From Thermohahella caldifontis (GTDB taxonomy: Bacteria; Pseudomonadota; Gammaproteobacteria; Pseudomonadales; Oleiphilaceae), in the NCBI RefSeq assembly GCF_041153465.1, contig NZ_CP154858.1, positions 2,046,001 through 2,110,000 on the forward strand: 64,000 nt of DNA, written 5' to 3'. The notes under the pieces were generated by a model that saw only the letters and a program-made list of their open reading frames with translations, was not told the DNA's origin and made no database searches. Shown piece by piece: positions 44,350 through 54,524 of the stretch. Position numbers and translations under genes: made by a program. Position 1 is the stretch's first letter; every line of letters begins with the position of its first letter.

Positions 44350-46325
44350 ATGAAACAACGCTTTTTGGTGACAAGCCTGTCACTGCTCGCACTGTCAAAC
44401 GCCGCCTTGGCCAGCTATTTGCTGGATACGCTTGTCGTGACGGGGACCAGGACAGAACGGATGAGCAGTGATGCTCCCCTGGCCACCTACACTATTGATC
44501 GCGCGACCCTGGATGCCCTCAATACACATCGCGCTGATGACCTGTTGCGTCGGCTGCCCGGCATTCAGATTACCAAGCTGCATGGCAAGACAGGGTACCG
44601 GGTACAGATGCAGGGCCTGGAGGGAAGACATGTTCTCATCCTGCTCGACGGCCAGCCCCTCCCATCCCTGAGCGATGGCACCGTGGATGTCTCCCGTATT
44701 CCGCTGGACACCATCGAACGCATCGAAGTCGTGCCGGGGGCCAGCTCGGCGCTCTATGGCTCTCAGGCGATGGGTGGCGTGATACAGCTCTTTTCCCGAA
44801 AGGGCCGCGACACCGACGCGGAAATCAGCCTGGAGGGGGTCAGCTACGGGCCGGACAGCACGGATACCCGCTTCCCGGACCGCCGTCATGTGTCGGCTCA
44901 GGGCAGCATTCCGATAGGTGAAGTGCTGACCCGCGTCCATGCGCACCACACGGAAGACGAAGGCCTTGCAGTCCGGGATCAGACATTCAGCACCACGGGT
45001 GAGCAGGGCCGGCGCACCGGCGGCGGAATTTCGCTCAGCCGCGAGATATCCGGCTGGCAACTGGGGCTGAATACGGACGTTTACCGGCAGGTTTCAGGCT
45101 ATCGCTACGGGATCACCAGCCCCGGCAGTACAGGCGTGGCAACCCGCCCCTGGCAAAAGCAGGACAAGCTGGATCAGGTACGTACCCAGGCAACCCTTCG
45201 TGGCGGCGATGTAGCGGAACATGAAATACGTCTGCTCCGGGAGGACAGCCGGGAGACAACGTTACAGGATCAGCTGGAAACGCCCGGTATTGAGCGCGAG
45301 CGTCATGCGGAACACCGGATGTGGAATCTGGATGCCCTGAGCCGCGGATTCGCCGGGGATGACCATCAGTGGGTCCTCGGTTTTGCTGTCAATCGGGAAA
45401 CCCTGTCACAGTCCAAATCCGAAGGGGGGCGACACTGACCGAAGTGCCGGAACGCACACACGACCAGCATGCGCTCTATGGTCAGGATGATTTCTTCATC
45501 AGTGACGCTGCGGAATGGGTCAACGGCATACGTATTCAGCATGACGATGGATTCGGTTTCCACCCTTCGGGCTCTTCCGCGCTGCGCTACAGCTGGGACA
45601 CTGGTCCGGCCCGGCATACACTGCGCGTCAGCCTCGGCACCGGATACCGTGTGCCTTCAATCAAGGAACGGCACTATGCTTTCGACCACAGCGCGCTGGG
45701 CTACCAGGTGCTTGGCAACCCGGAACTGGATCCGGAAACCAGCCTCGCACTGCAGGCGGGCTGGCAAAGAACAACTCCCGCCACGGACCTGCGCGTGCAG
45801 GCTTACATGCACCGGCTCAGGGACCTGATTACCACATCACTGAGCACCGGCGAAAGTCAGCCGGGGTTGTCCATCTTCCGCTACCAGAATATCGAGCATG
45901 CGCAGGTTTGGGGGCTGGATGTCACACAACGCTGGCGCCTGGCCGGGGGCTACGATATCGAGGTGGCCTGGAGCTGGCTCAACAGCCGCAATCAGGAGAC
46001 TGGCACCCCGCTGCCCCAGAGGCCGCGACATACACTCAACATCCTGTCCAGCCTGCCCCTGCATCCCTTTGCTCGCCTGCTGATTTCCGGGCGGGTGCAG
46101 TCGTCACAATGGCAGGATGCGGATGCCACGGTGCGGGCGGGAGGCTGGACCACCTGGGACGCTCATCTCGAGCATGACCTCCCTCATGGCTGGACCCTGC
46201 GCTGGGGAGCACGAAACCTGACGGACACCCAAAAACGCTACGGAGCCGAGAATGACAGCCGCCCTGAAGAGGGCCGTACGCTGTTTCTCTCCCTCACGTG
46301 GCATACCCCAAACGACAATCACTGA
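44350..46325 (+). CDS. TonB-dependent heme/siderophore receptor, frameshifted
   Basis: This outer-membrane receptor has a signal peptide, TonB box region (DTLVVTGTRTE), plug domain (DDLLRRLPGIQITKLHG, VDVSRIPLDTIERIEVVPGA) and a 22-strand-type barrel. The barrel ends GARNLTDTQKRYG...LFLSLTWH. The frame breaks at a run of six G (45424-45429). One added G joins KSEGG to ATLTEVPERTHD and gives 658 aa. It heads a heme-transport operon and follows a Fur box. Heme is the likely ligand because of the operon, not from a specific FRAP/NPNL motif I could confirm. Confidence 0.87.
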
Positions 46326-46339
46326 ATCAGGAGCCTCAC

Positions 46340-47530
46340 ATGTCAATCAGGGAAAATTCAACCATCAGCGCCAGTCTGCTGCTGACTCTGGCCCTTTCCG
46401 GGTGCGGCGGTGGCGGCGGCGGGGATTCATCCGACGGCGAAATCATCTCTTCCCCGGTCCTCACTGCAGGCGCCTTCACCGCGGTAAGCACCTCGTCACT
46501 GGGCGATCATTACCAGATTGATGCCACTGCAGGCGGTTTCGGCGGATCCGGAGACTGGACCTACATCGATCTGGACACGATGTCCGGCCTGGACATCCGC
46601 AGTACGGAGGCAGCCACGGACAGCCGCTGGGATATTGCCTTCCGCCGCACCGCCATCCGGTTCAACAGCGGCCCCAATGGCCCGGGCCAGGTGACTGCCG
46701 CCCTGATCGCCTCGCCGGAAGGCTTCTATGATGCCGATGGTGAACCGGTGGCGGACACATTTACACAGGCGACCGCCGAAAGTTACGCCGATATCTTCAA
46801 TCATGCGGTGCCCGGGACTGCCACCACCTGGCTTTCTGAAAGTGAGGACGTGGTGATCCGCCAATGGTACACCTACAATCCTGCAACACATACGGTGACG
46901 GCCAATCCGGACAGGTATTGGCTGGTGCGGGGGGCAACCGGCGACAGATATGCCAGGATCCACGTGACAGACATCCGCTTCGGTGACCAGGTGGAAGTGG
47001 ACATCGAACTCTGGCGCCAGCCGGCGGGTACCTCTCAGCTGGATGTGAGCAGCCAAACCACCACACTTTCCGCGAATCCCGAAGGGGGCGATGCCTGTCT
47101 GGAGTTCGCAACCGGCAACCGCATCGACTGCAATGAAACATGGGATCTCAGATTCAGTTACGCATCTCGTTCCCTGACGCTGCATACCAACGGTGGAATA
47201 TCAGGCAGCGGACAAGGGGGGGCCTTTGAAATCACCGGCTCGGAAGACACCTGGACCAGCGCCACAACCTCGGGAACCGGACAGCCGCTCAGCGGGCTCT
47301 ATTCACCGGATCAGGCCGCCAACATCTTCTCAACGGCTCCGTGGTATGCGTACAACCTCGGCGGACAGCACAAAATCTGGTCGAATTTCCGGGTCTACGG
47401 CATCGACACCGATGGTCCGGACACACCAACAGGGCGCTTCCGCATGCAGATTATCAGTTACTACAACGATGCCGGAACCAGCGCAATGTATCAGGTCAGA
47501 ATTGCACCCATCACGGAGGATACACCATGA
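46340..47530 (+). CDS. HmuY-like heme-binding lipoprotein
   Basis: The 396-aa protein has a signal peptide with lipobox (LLLTLALSGC) and a Gly-rich linker. HmuY-family features follow (YIDLDTM, SRWDIAFRRTAIRFNSG; later WDLRFSYASRSL, and WYAYNLGGQHKI). HmuY proteins bind heme at the cell surface and hand it to a TonB receptor. It lies 14 bp behind the receptor and overlaps hmuS by 4 bp. HmuY is best known from Bacteroidetes. Length is about twice that of classical HmuY, and two WD(I/L)xF motifs suggest an internal repeat. Confidence 0.78.
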   Translation: MSIRENSTISASLLLTLALSGCGGGGGGDSSDGEIISSPVLTAGAFTAVSTSSLGDHYQIDATAGGFGGSGDWTYIDLDTMSGLDIRSTEAATDSRWDIAFRRTAIRFNSGPNGPGQVTAALIASPEGFYDADGEPVADTFTQATAESYADIFNHAVPGTATTWLSESEDVVIRQWYTYNPATHTVTANPDRYWLVRGATGDRYARIHVTDIRFGDQVEVDIELWRQPAGTSQLDVSSQTTTLSANPEGGDACLEFATGNRIDCNETWDLRFSYASRSLTLHTNGGISGSGQGGAFEITGSEDTWTSATTSGTGQPLSGLYSPDQAANIFSTAPWYAYNLGGQHKIWSNFRVYGIDTDGPDTPTGRFRMQIISYYNDAGTSAMYQVRIAPITEDTP

Positions 47531-48585
47531 ATGCACCCGTTCAGACCGAAACTGCCATGTCCGCACTGGGCCTGAGGCTCCGTGAATTGCTGGAGGCCCA
47601 GCCCCGGATGCGCCTGCGTTCCGCCGCAAGGGAGCTGGATACGAACGAGCTGGCACTGACCTGCGTGCACCCCTCGTGGACAGTCCGCCTGCTGGAGGGT
47701 GATGTACGCCAATGGATGGAGCTGCTGCCACGTCTGGGTCAGGTCAAGGCACTGACCCGGAATGATGAAGTGGTGATTGAAACGCACGGGGCATTTGCCC
47801 GCATCACGTTGAGCAGGGACGCGCAGACGGGCCTTTGTACCGGACACCAGGATATGCGCTACTTTCTCCGGCACTGGGCCTGGGCGGTACATGTCCGCGA
47901 CCCGCAAGCCTCGCGGCAGTGCGAAAGCCTCCAGTTCTTCAGCCGCTCCGGCGATGCCCTGCACAAGATTTTCACAACCGATGAGACTGACATGGATGCC
48001 TGGCGCCAGGTCATCGGTGCCATGCAGACACGCCCCCGGGCATCGGTTCCGCTTGCCACTCCGCCGGCAGCACCGTCGCCCAAGCCCCCGGAGTGGGTGG
48101 ATCAGGATGAACTGAGACGGGCGTGGTCCGGTCTGAAAGATGTTCATCAGTTTCACGCCATGCTGTCCCGACTGGGACTTGACCGGATTACGGCCCTGAA
48201 GCACATCGGCCGCCAATGGGCCTGGCCGGTCGCGCTGACGTCCCTGGAACGTTTGCTGCAGCAGTGTGCCCAGCGCGCCATCCCCATCATGGCTTTCGTG
48301 GGCAATCCCGGAGTGGTCCAGATCTACACGGGCACAGTCGGACGCCTGTTGCGCGCCGGCCCCTGGTATAACGTGCTGGATCCGGATTTCAATCTGCATG
48401 TCAACACGCCCGCCCTGTCAGAAGCCTGGATTGTCAGGCGCCCGACCACCGATGGGATCATTACATCGCTGGAACTGTACAACTCACGTCAGCAACTGGT
48501 GCTTACGCTCTTTGGGGCCCGCAAACCCGGACAACCGGAGCGGCGAGAATGGCGCGAGGTCGCAGAACAATGCGAAACGGTCTGA
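47527..48585 (+). CDS. hmuS: Hemin-degrading / heme-carrier factor HmuS
   Basis: The 352-aa cytoplasmic protein has the duplicated HemS/ChuS fold, with an N half (LGQVKALTRNDEVVIETHGA) and a C half (LKDVHQFHAMLSRLGLDRIT; ERLLQQCAQRAIPIMAFVGN; VQIYTGTV; LDPDFNLHVNTPALSEAWIV). It accepts heme imported by the HmuUV permease and sequesters or degrades it. The start at 47527 overlaps the HmuY-like gene (ATGA); the longer frame upstream is within that gene. Confidence 0.92.
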   Translation: MNAPVQTETAMSALGLRLRELLEAQPRMRLRSAARELDTNELALTCVHPSWTVRLLEGDVRQWMELLPRLGQVKALTRNDEVVIETHGAFARITLSRDAQTGLCTGHQDMRYFLRHWAWAVHVRDPQASRQCESLQFFSRSGDALHKIFTTDETDMDAWRQVIGAMQTRPRASVPLATPPAAPSPKPPEWVDQDELRRAWSGLKDVHQFHAMLSRLGLDRITALKHIGRQWAWPVALTSLERLLQQCAQRAIPIMAFVGNPGVVQIYTGTVGRLLRAGPWYNVLDPDFNLHVNTPALSEAWIVRRPTTDGIITSLELYNSRQQLVLTLFGARKPGQPERREWREVAEQCETV

Positions 48586-49403
48586 TCTTTCTGGGCACTC
48601 TGCTACTGCTCTGCATGGGACAGGCTCGCCAGGTCCTGGCAGATGAGGTGCGTTGGATCACTCTGGGCGCTGCCATCACCGAAACCGTCTTTGCCCTGGG
48701 TGCCGGGGACAAGGTGGTGGCCACGGATACCACCAGCCACGCTCCCGATGCCGTGCATGCCCTGCCTCGCGTGGGTTACCTGCGTGCACTGAGCCCCGAA
48801 GGTATCCTGTCAGTCAGGCCCACAGGCATCCTTGCTGACGATCAGGCAGGACCGGCTCACACCCGCCGCATCATTGAACAGGCAGGGCTGCCGTGGCACA
48901 GCGTGCGGTCTCCGGTCACCGCCAGCGATACGCTGGCAATGATCGTGCAACTCGGACAACTGCTTGGCCGGCAAAAGGAAGCGGACCAACTCGCCGCGGA
49001 CGTCGCCCGAAAGCTCGAAGCCGCTGCCCGCACGCCTTCCGGACAGCGGGGCATTCTCCTGCTTCATGTTCACGGACGCCAGTTGCTGGCAGGTGGCCGC
49101 CGGACACAAGCGGCCTCTCTTCTGGCCCTGGCAGGTCTGGAGAATGGCGTCACATTTGAAGGCTACAAGCCTGTCAGTACCGAGGCCCTGCTATCTGCTC
49201 AGCCAGACTGGCTGGTAGTGGCCTGGGCACGGGCCCCGCTCGACCTCTCTTCCTTCCCGGAACTGAGAGGGCTCGAAGCGGTGCGACAGGGACGCGTCAT
49301 TCAGGCCGAGGCGTCGCGACTGCTGAGTTTCGGCCCGGGTCTGCCCGACGCCGTGACCACACTCACACAGGCAATGGCTCCCCATGTGGCAGACGCGAAA
49401 TGA
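48570..49403 (+). CDS. hmuT: Heme ABC transporter substrate-binding protein HmuT
   Basis: The 277-aa periplasmic protein starts MRNGLIFLGTLLLLCMGQAR with a signal peptide. It shows the class III binding-protein pattern ITLGAAITETVFALGAGDKV, then VGYLRALSPEGILSVRPTGI. It delivers heme to HmuUV. The chosen start at 48570 overlaps hmuS by 16 bp and has GAGG upstream; an ATG at 48549 would add seven residues and also has a possible ribosome-binding site. Confidence 0.92.
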   Translation: MRNGLIFLGTLLLLCMGQARQVLADEVRWITLGAAITETVFALGAGDKVVATDTTSHAPDAVHALPRVGYLRALSPEGILSVRPTGILADDQAGPAHTRRIIEQAGLPWHSVRSPVTASDTLAMIVQLGQLLGRQKEADQLAADVARKLEAAARTPSGQRGILLLHVHGRQLLAGGRRTQAASLLALAGLENGVTFEGYKPVSTEALLSAQPDWLVVAWARAPLDLSSFPELRGLEAVRQGRVIQAEASRLLSFGPGLPDAVTTLTQAMAPHVADAK

Positions 49404-50397
49404 TCTGATCCGGTACGGCTGGCTGTCTGGTGGCCTGTGCCTGTGGATGCTGATACAGGTGCAATGGGGAGCACTGGAGCTCTCGCCCCTGCAGGCGCTC
49501 GGTGATCTGTTGCGCCAATGGTACTCCGCAGGCGGACTCCGGCCCGGCTCGGAAGGATGGCTGCTTTGGGAAATCCGTTTGCCCCGCATCGTGCTCGGTG
49601 CTCTGGCAGGCAGTGCGCTGGCGCTGGCGGGTGCGGCACTGCAGGGACTGTTCCGGAATCCACTTGCCGATCCCGGGTTGATGGGCGTCTCGGCCGGTGC
49701 GGTGCTGGGGGCTGTATCTGCTATCGTACTGACAGGGCACAACTGGGGCATCATGCCTGCAGCATTTGTCGGCAGCCTCTTCGCAACCGTGCTCGCCATT
49801 GTGCTGGCCAGGCGGCATCCCACCGACAGAACCGCACCCTTGCTGCTGGCGGGTATCGCCGTGAATGCGGTATGCGGAACCCTCACAGGATTACTGACCT
49901 GGCTGGCAGATGACAATCAGCTGCGCAGCCTGACTTTCTGGAGCATGGGCAGCCTCGCCTATGGCCGCTGGCCGGAACTGGCCTTGCTGGCTGCAACGGT
50001 CATCGTCATGTTTGCGGCCCTGCTCCGTCTGGCGCCGGCCCTGGATGCCTGGAGCCTGTCACCCTCTGTCGCCCATCATCTGGGATTCGAACCCAAGGCC
50101 CTCCGGCGCAAGGTCATCGTCTGGGTGACCCTGGGTGTTGCCCTCAGCACGGCGCTGACCGGCACACTGGCCTTTGTGGGGCTGGTCGCCCCCCATCTGG
50201 TTCGCCTCACCGGCTCAGTCAGTCACCGTCGTGTGCTGCCCCTGTCCGCATTGCTCGGGGCCTTCCTGACCCTGACAGCCGATGCACTGGCCCGAACCCT
50301 GATCGCGCCTGCCGAATTGCCCGTCGGACTGGTGCTGTCTGCGCTGGGGGCACCCTTTTTCGTGTATCTGCTCTATCGCCGACCCGGAGAATACTGA
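49384..50397 (+). CDS. hmuU: Heme ABC transporter permease HmuU
   Basis: The 337-aa FecCD-type inner-membrane permease has about ten TM helices. Conserved segments include EIRLPRIVLGALAGSALALA, LFRNPLADPGLMGVSAGAV, SLTFWSMGSLAYG and LTGTLAFVGLVAPHLVRLTG (coupling to HmuV). It overlaps hmuT by 20 bp and is followed 1 bp later by hmuV. Confidence 0.95.
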   Translation: MWQTRNDLIRYGWLSGGLCLWMLIQVQWGALELSPLQALGDLLRQWYSAGGLRPGSEGWLLWEIRLPRIVLGALAGSALALAGAALQGLFRNPLADPGLMGVSAGAVLGAVSAIVLTGHNWGIMPAAFVGSLFATVLAIVLARRHPTDRTAPLLLAGIAVNAVCGTLTGLLTWLADDNQLRSLTFWSMGSLAYGRWPELALLAATVIVMFAALLRLAPALDAWSLSPSVAHHLGFEPKALRRKVIVWVTLGVALSTALTGTLAFVGLVAPHLVRLTGSVSHRRVLPLSALLGAFLTLTADALARTLIAPAELPVGLVLSALGAPFFVYLLYRRPGEY

Positions 50398-50398
50398 C

Positions 50399-51202
50399 AT
50401 GCCCGTTCTCATTGCCCGTCATCTCAACCTGTACAGATCCCGGCGCCTGCTCCTGAGCGACCTGTCCTTGTCCCTGGAAGCCGGCCAGCTCACGGCCGTG
50501 CTCGGACCCAACGGCGCCGGAAAAAGCACTTTGATCCGCGCGCTTTCCGGAGAGTGGCCGGTCCAGCACGGCGAGGTGGAAATCCTGGGCCGGCCAATCC
50601 GGGAATGGCCCGGCACCCAACTGGCCCGACGCCGGGCCGTCATGCCCCAGAACGCAGATCTTCCGCTGGCATTCAGTGTGGAAGAGATCGTCTCACTCGG
50701 TCGGCTCCCCTGGCATCCTCACCCACTCGATCGCGAGGCCATTGACTGGGCACTCGGACAGACGGATCTTGATGAACTGCGACACCGGCCCGCGACCCTG
50801 CTTTCCGGCGGCCAGCTCCAGCGCGCCCAATTGGCCCGGGTGCTCGCCCAGCTCTATCCCTTCGATCAGCCGGGGCTGATGTTTCTTGACGAATGCACCG
50901 CCCATCTTGACCCGCCCAACCAGCATGCCGTGTTTCGCCTCATCCGGCAGCTGACACAGGCTGGCATGGCTGTTCTGGTGGTCGTCCATGACATCAACCT
51001 CGCCGCCAGTTACGCAGACCGCATTATCTGGCTCCGCGAGGGCAAACTGGTGAGCCAGGGTCCGGTGGAACGGATGCTGACGGAACCCCTGCTGGAGCAG
51101 GTTTACAACTGGAATGCCATCTGCACCCGTCACCCCACCACCGGCCAGCCGGTGGTACTGCACCGGTCAGACAGCCTGTCCCCCTTGCGTCATGTGCACT
51201 GA
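50399..51202 (+). CDS. hmuV: Heme ABC transporter ATP-binding protein HmuV
   Basis: The 267-aa ATPase has Walker A GPNGAGKSTLIRAL, signature LLSGGQLQRAQLARVL, Walker B LMFLDECTAHLD and the switch His in VVVHDINLAASYADR. The Walker-B neighbourhood DECTAHLD instead of DEPTxxLD is typical of HmuV. It energises heme import with HmuU. Its stop overlaps the tonB start by 11 bp. Confidence 0.96.
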   Translation: MPVLIARHLNLYRSRRLLLSDLSLSLEAGQLTAVLGPNGAGKSTLIRALSGEWPVQHGEVEILGRPIREWPGTQLARRRAVMPQNADLPLAFSVEEIVSLGRLPWHPHPLDREAIDWALGQTDLDELRHRPATLLSGGQLQRAQLARVLAQLYPFDQPGLMFLDECTAHLDPPNQHAVFRLIRQLTQAGMAVLVVVHDINLAASYADRIIWLREGKLVSQGPVERMLTEPLLEQVYNWNAICTRHPTTGQPVVLHRSDSLSPLRHVH

Positions 51203-52144
51203 TACGATCGGGGGGCCTCGTGCCTGCGCTCAGCTTCCCCGACGGTTGCCGCGAGGACCGGTACTGTTCTCGCTGGCACTCCATGCCATCGGGTTTCTGG
51301 GGTGGATGCAATCGCCGGCAAGCACGATCCAGCTGCCTGCCGTGAATGAATCGGGAGCCAGCCAGACAGTCACTATCTCATTGTCTCCCCGGGTGCAAAA
51401 GACAACTTCTCAGGCAAACGCTGTCAGTCCCGGTGAGCAGGTGCCCCCCGGGAAACGGCAGTCCCCGCTACGCCAGCGGCAGCGCCCGAACCGGCACCGG
51501 TCACAGCCACGCAAGCTTCGCCGGCAGCATCCGGAGATCATGTCAAGCCTGCCTCCCGCCCGGACCGGAGCCGCCCATTGACGAAACGGGTACAGGACAA
51601 TCCAACTCCGGTCGTATCAGCCGAAAGCCGGTCACCCTCCCGCCAACAAGAACGTTCTGTGCCGGAACCCGAGGTGCTCCGGGAGCGGTCCGCACCCGGG
51701 GTACGCCAGGCAGATACCGTTCCCAAGCCGGCGACGGGAAATACGGCAACAGATCAAACGCAGCCCGAGGCCCCACAGGGACTCTCCGATGCTCCTGAGA
51801 CTGCCGGGGAGGAGACCTCCCGGGAGAACCCCGGTCACCCGGATGCCCGGCCCGTCATCCCGGAATCCTGGCTCCAGGCGCTGCGGACACGCATTGCCCG
51901 GACACAGCAGTACCCGCGTCAGGCCAGACTCCGTCGCTGGGAAGGTACCGTGACGGTTCGCTTCACCCTGGATGCCTCGGGACAGATTCTGGAAATCGTC
52001 GTGGAACAGTCCAGCGGCAAGCCACTTCTGGACAGGGCAGCTCTTCTGGCCATCCAAAAGGCCACCCCCCTTCCCGCACCACCGCAGACTGTTGATTTCC
52101 CGGTCGCCATCACGCTGCCCGTGCAGTTCCACCTGGACGGCTGA
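51192..52144 (+). CDS. tonB: TonB energy-transducing protein, frameshifted
   Basis: This TonB has an N-terminal TM anchor (GPVLFSLALHAIGFLGW), a Pro/Ala/Glu-rich periplasmic spacer and the C-terminal TonB domain (about the last 90 residues: YPRQARLRRWEGTVTVRFTL, then SSGKPLLDRAALLAIQKATP). The frame breaks at six C (51444-51449). One added C links EQVPP to RETAVPATPAAAPEPAPV and gives 317 aa. It is last in the heme operon and presumably powers its receptor. The C-terminal part has a spare ATG at 51578 but would lack the anchor. Confidence 0.88.
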
Positions 52145-52155
52145 GGAAACCCCGT

Positions 52156-53166
52156 TCAGCGCCAGGACTCGGCCTGCATCTGCTCCCGCCACTGGCCCGG
52201 ACTGGTCCGGAACCATTCGTGGAAGGCGTGATTGAACGCACTCTGATCACTGTAGCCCAAACGGCCGGCAATCTCGCCGATACTCAGCCGCGGCAGCCGG
52301 AGATAGCTCAGTGCCAGTTGCTGTCTCAGCCGGGTGACTTCCTGCTGCCAGCTGGTCTGCAGGGTACTCAGCCGCCGCTGCAGCGTGCGGGCACTCATGT
52401 TCAGATGGCGCGCGGTGGATTCAAGTGACAACGCACCCTCCTCCAGCTGGCGTAGCAGGACAGCACCCAGGGCCGCCAGCAGCTGCCGCGCCGGGTCTTC
52501 ATCCCGGGAAAGCCATTGCGCCTCCGCCTCCTGACGCAGTACCGCCAAGGTCACCGGGTCATGGGTGAGCACCGGCCAGTCCAGCACCCGCGCCGGCAGA
52601 CTGAGACGGTTCTCTGCCGCACCGAACACCGGCCCCACCCCCAGGCTGGACTGGATGGCCTGCCAGAGCCCCAGGGACCAGCCGGGTGCCTCTCCGGCGA
52701 TCTCCATGCGCAGCACCGGCACCGGCTTTTCAAAGAGCTGTCGGGAGAAGTGAATGATGCCACTGAAGACACAGAGCACCAGCCGGGCATAGAGCGGATC
52801 TGCCGTGGATGCGAGAAACCGGGGATTGGGGTGCCAGCAATAGCTCACCGCGTTGCCCTCCCGCTCCAGTGTGGACCAGCCCAGGTCATGGTTGAGGTTT
52901 TCATACCGGGTCACCAGCATGATGACTTCACCCAGCGTACTGGCGCTCATGGCCAGGTGGCCGAGCAACGGGAAGGTGCTGGCGTTGGCGGCCAGGCCCG
53001 CCTTGAGCGCAAAGCGCTCGTCGTCACGGCTGCAGAGATCCAGCAGTTCCAGATAACGCGTCACCGGGACCGCCGCGCGAACCGGAGGCTTGCCCGCCCG
53101 GGCCGCCAGGGTATTGTAGTAGCCGGCAGCAACCTCACCGGGCTGAACCGGCACGAATGGCGTCAT
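52156..53166 (-). CDS. AraC-family regulator (arabinose-binding-domain type)
   Basis: The 336-aa regulator resembles the OruR/ArgR/VirF-like class. A long N-terminal ligand domain (about residues 20-210) contains FPLLGHLAMSASTLGEVIML. The C-terminal helix-turn-helix (about 235-330) has LESTARHLNMSARTLQRRLS and IGEIAGRLGYSDQSAFNHAF. The gene converges on tonB but is not obviously linked to iron; no adjacent operon on its own strand offers a target. Confidence 0.9.
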   Translation of the reverse strand: MTPFVPVQPGEVAAGYYNTLAARAGKPPVRAAVPVTRYLELLDLCSRDDERFALKAGLAANASTFPLLGHLAMSASTLGEVIMLVTRYENLNHDLGWSTLEREGNAVSYCWHPNPRFLASTADPLYARLVLCVFSGIIHFSRQLFEKPVPVLRMEIAGEAPGWSLGLWQAIQSSLGVGPVFGAAENRLSLPARVLDWPVLTHDPVTLAVLRQEAEAQWLSRDEDPARQLLAALGAVLLRQLEEGALSLESTARHLNMSARTLQRRLSTLQTSWQQEVTRLRQQLALSYLRLPRLSIGEIAGRLGYSDQSAFNHAFHEWFRTSPGQWREQMQAESWR

Positions 53167-53347
53167 CTATCAAACCCCCGGCATGTCTCCCATGCCTGCC
53201 GTGCACAATTTGCGCAATATCAATCTTGTTACCAGTATAGACCGGAAAACCGGACAATGTGATGACAATCCGCGCCACATCCCGCAAAACGCCCGGGCTT
53301 GGGGGGTTCTGATTCGGGCAGCCGTCACGGCGCCGAAACGGCAGGCC

Positions 53348-53944
53348 TCAGTGGCGGGTCTGGCCGCCACCCAGGGTGATGCCCGCCGCCCGCAACTGAT
53401 CAGCGGCCTGCTCGCTTCCGGTACGCAGCCATTCGGAGTACACGGACATGATGTCCTCCGCGTTACGGGTCACATTGCGCCGGGCCGCGCGGGCCACCCA
53501 GCCCATGTACTCGGCAAAATGCCGCGCCATGGCTTCAAACAGTGACTGGTTGCGCTCGGCATGCTCGGAAAGATAGTCATAGGCACTGCTGCCCATGCTG
53601 ATAAAGTAATCCGTCTTCAGGCCCCGGCGACGGTACCGGTCCGGAAACAGGGCGCCCACAAAGAGTGCCTGTTCGCCCAGTTGTCTCAGAATCAGGCAGC
53701 GCTGCGACGGCTCGCGGGCTTCGTAAGCTTCCTTGTAGAGCAGGGCCAGCGGGCGCAGATGCATCCCGTCCTGATCGTGACTGAACAGCCGGGATGAATG
53801 GCCCAGCCGGGCCAGCACCGCCCCCAGATACCAGAGAATATCCTCGGGCACGGCTTCGGCCCCCTCATCCGTCACCTCACTCAGGCGCTCCTTGAAGAAA
53901 CGGGCCAGATCACGCTCGAAAACATCGCTCAATGTGTCGGACAT
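53348..53944 (-). CDS. Conserved-looking hypothetical cytoplasmic protein
   Basis: The 198-aa, largely helical protein has no signal peptide or TM segment. Notable segments are FERDLARFFKERLSEVTDEG, EPSQRCLILRQLGEQALFVG, LFPDRYRRRGLKTDYFISMG and SSAYDYLSEHAERNQSLFE. A good ribosome-binding site (GAGGTGAGG) supports the start. I do not recognise the family. It is transcribed divergently from groESL and probably stands alone. Confidence 0.75.
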   Translation of the reverse strand: MSDTLSDVFERDLARFFKERLSEVTDEGAEAVPEDILWYLGAVLARLGHSSRLFSHDQDGMHLRPLALLYKEAYEAREPSQRCLILRQLGEQALFVGALFPDRYRRRGLKTDYFISMGSSAYDYLSEHAERNQSLFEAMARHFAEYMGWVARAARRNVTRNAEDIMSVYSEWLRTGSEQAADQLRAAGITLGGGQTRH

Positions 53945-54106
53945 GCCTCACCTCTCATGCCTCAACATTGAAAATATAGGGACAGCCGCCCCGGATTTTC
54001 AACTTTTCATGCCGCGCATCCTTCTGAATCAACGCTTATTCCAATTTGTTTTTAACAAAAGCACATGTAATGAACAATTCATCTAAAGATTCAAGTTTTC
54101 TCCCCT

Positions 54107-54134
54107 CTTGAAACCCGGCAGGGCGTCCTTAAAT
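54107..54134 (+). promoter_or_regulatory. Sigma-32 heat-shock promoter of groESL
   Basis: CTTGAAA (54107-54113) and CCTTAAAT (54127-54134) are separated by 13 bp. The -35 is the heat-shock consensus; the -10 (consensus CCCCATNT) is weaker. No CIRCE inverted repeat was seen. Confidence 0.65.
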
Positions 54135-54213
54135 AGGGGCCCAAGGGAGCGTGCTCCATGCACCCGAAACCCAAACGAGTGATTTGCTGAGAATCAACGG
54201 GAGGATTTCTCGC

Positions 54214-54524
54214 ATGCATATCAAACCGCTCTATGACCGTGTTGTGGTCCGTCGTCTTGAGGCCGAAACCACAACCAAAGGTGGCATCATCATTCCTGAC
54301 AAGGCCGCAGAAAAGTCCACTCAGGGCGAAGTGCTGGCCGTGGGCGATGGTGCACTGAAAGAGAACGGTGAGCTGCGTCCGCTGTCCGTGAAGGTGGGTG
54401 ACCGCGTGGTCTTTGGCCAGTTTGCGGGCACCGAAATCAAGCTCGACGGCGAGACTTACCTGATTGTACGTGAATCTGACATTCTGGCTGTGATTGATGA
54501 CGTTCAGACTCAGGAGAAAGCAGC

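Noticed and set aside
45424..45429. G-run in the heme receptor as a phase-variation switch
   Set aside because: Six or seven G is short for slippage control, and the same one-base loss occurs in unrelated genes such as trhP.
51578..52144. A separate short TonB-domain gene starting at 51578
   Set aside because: The same frame continues upstream in TonB-like Pro/Ala/Glu-rich sequence to the broken C-run, so it is one tonB gene.
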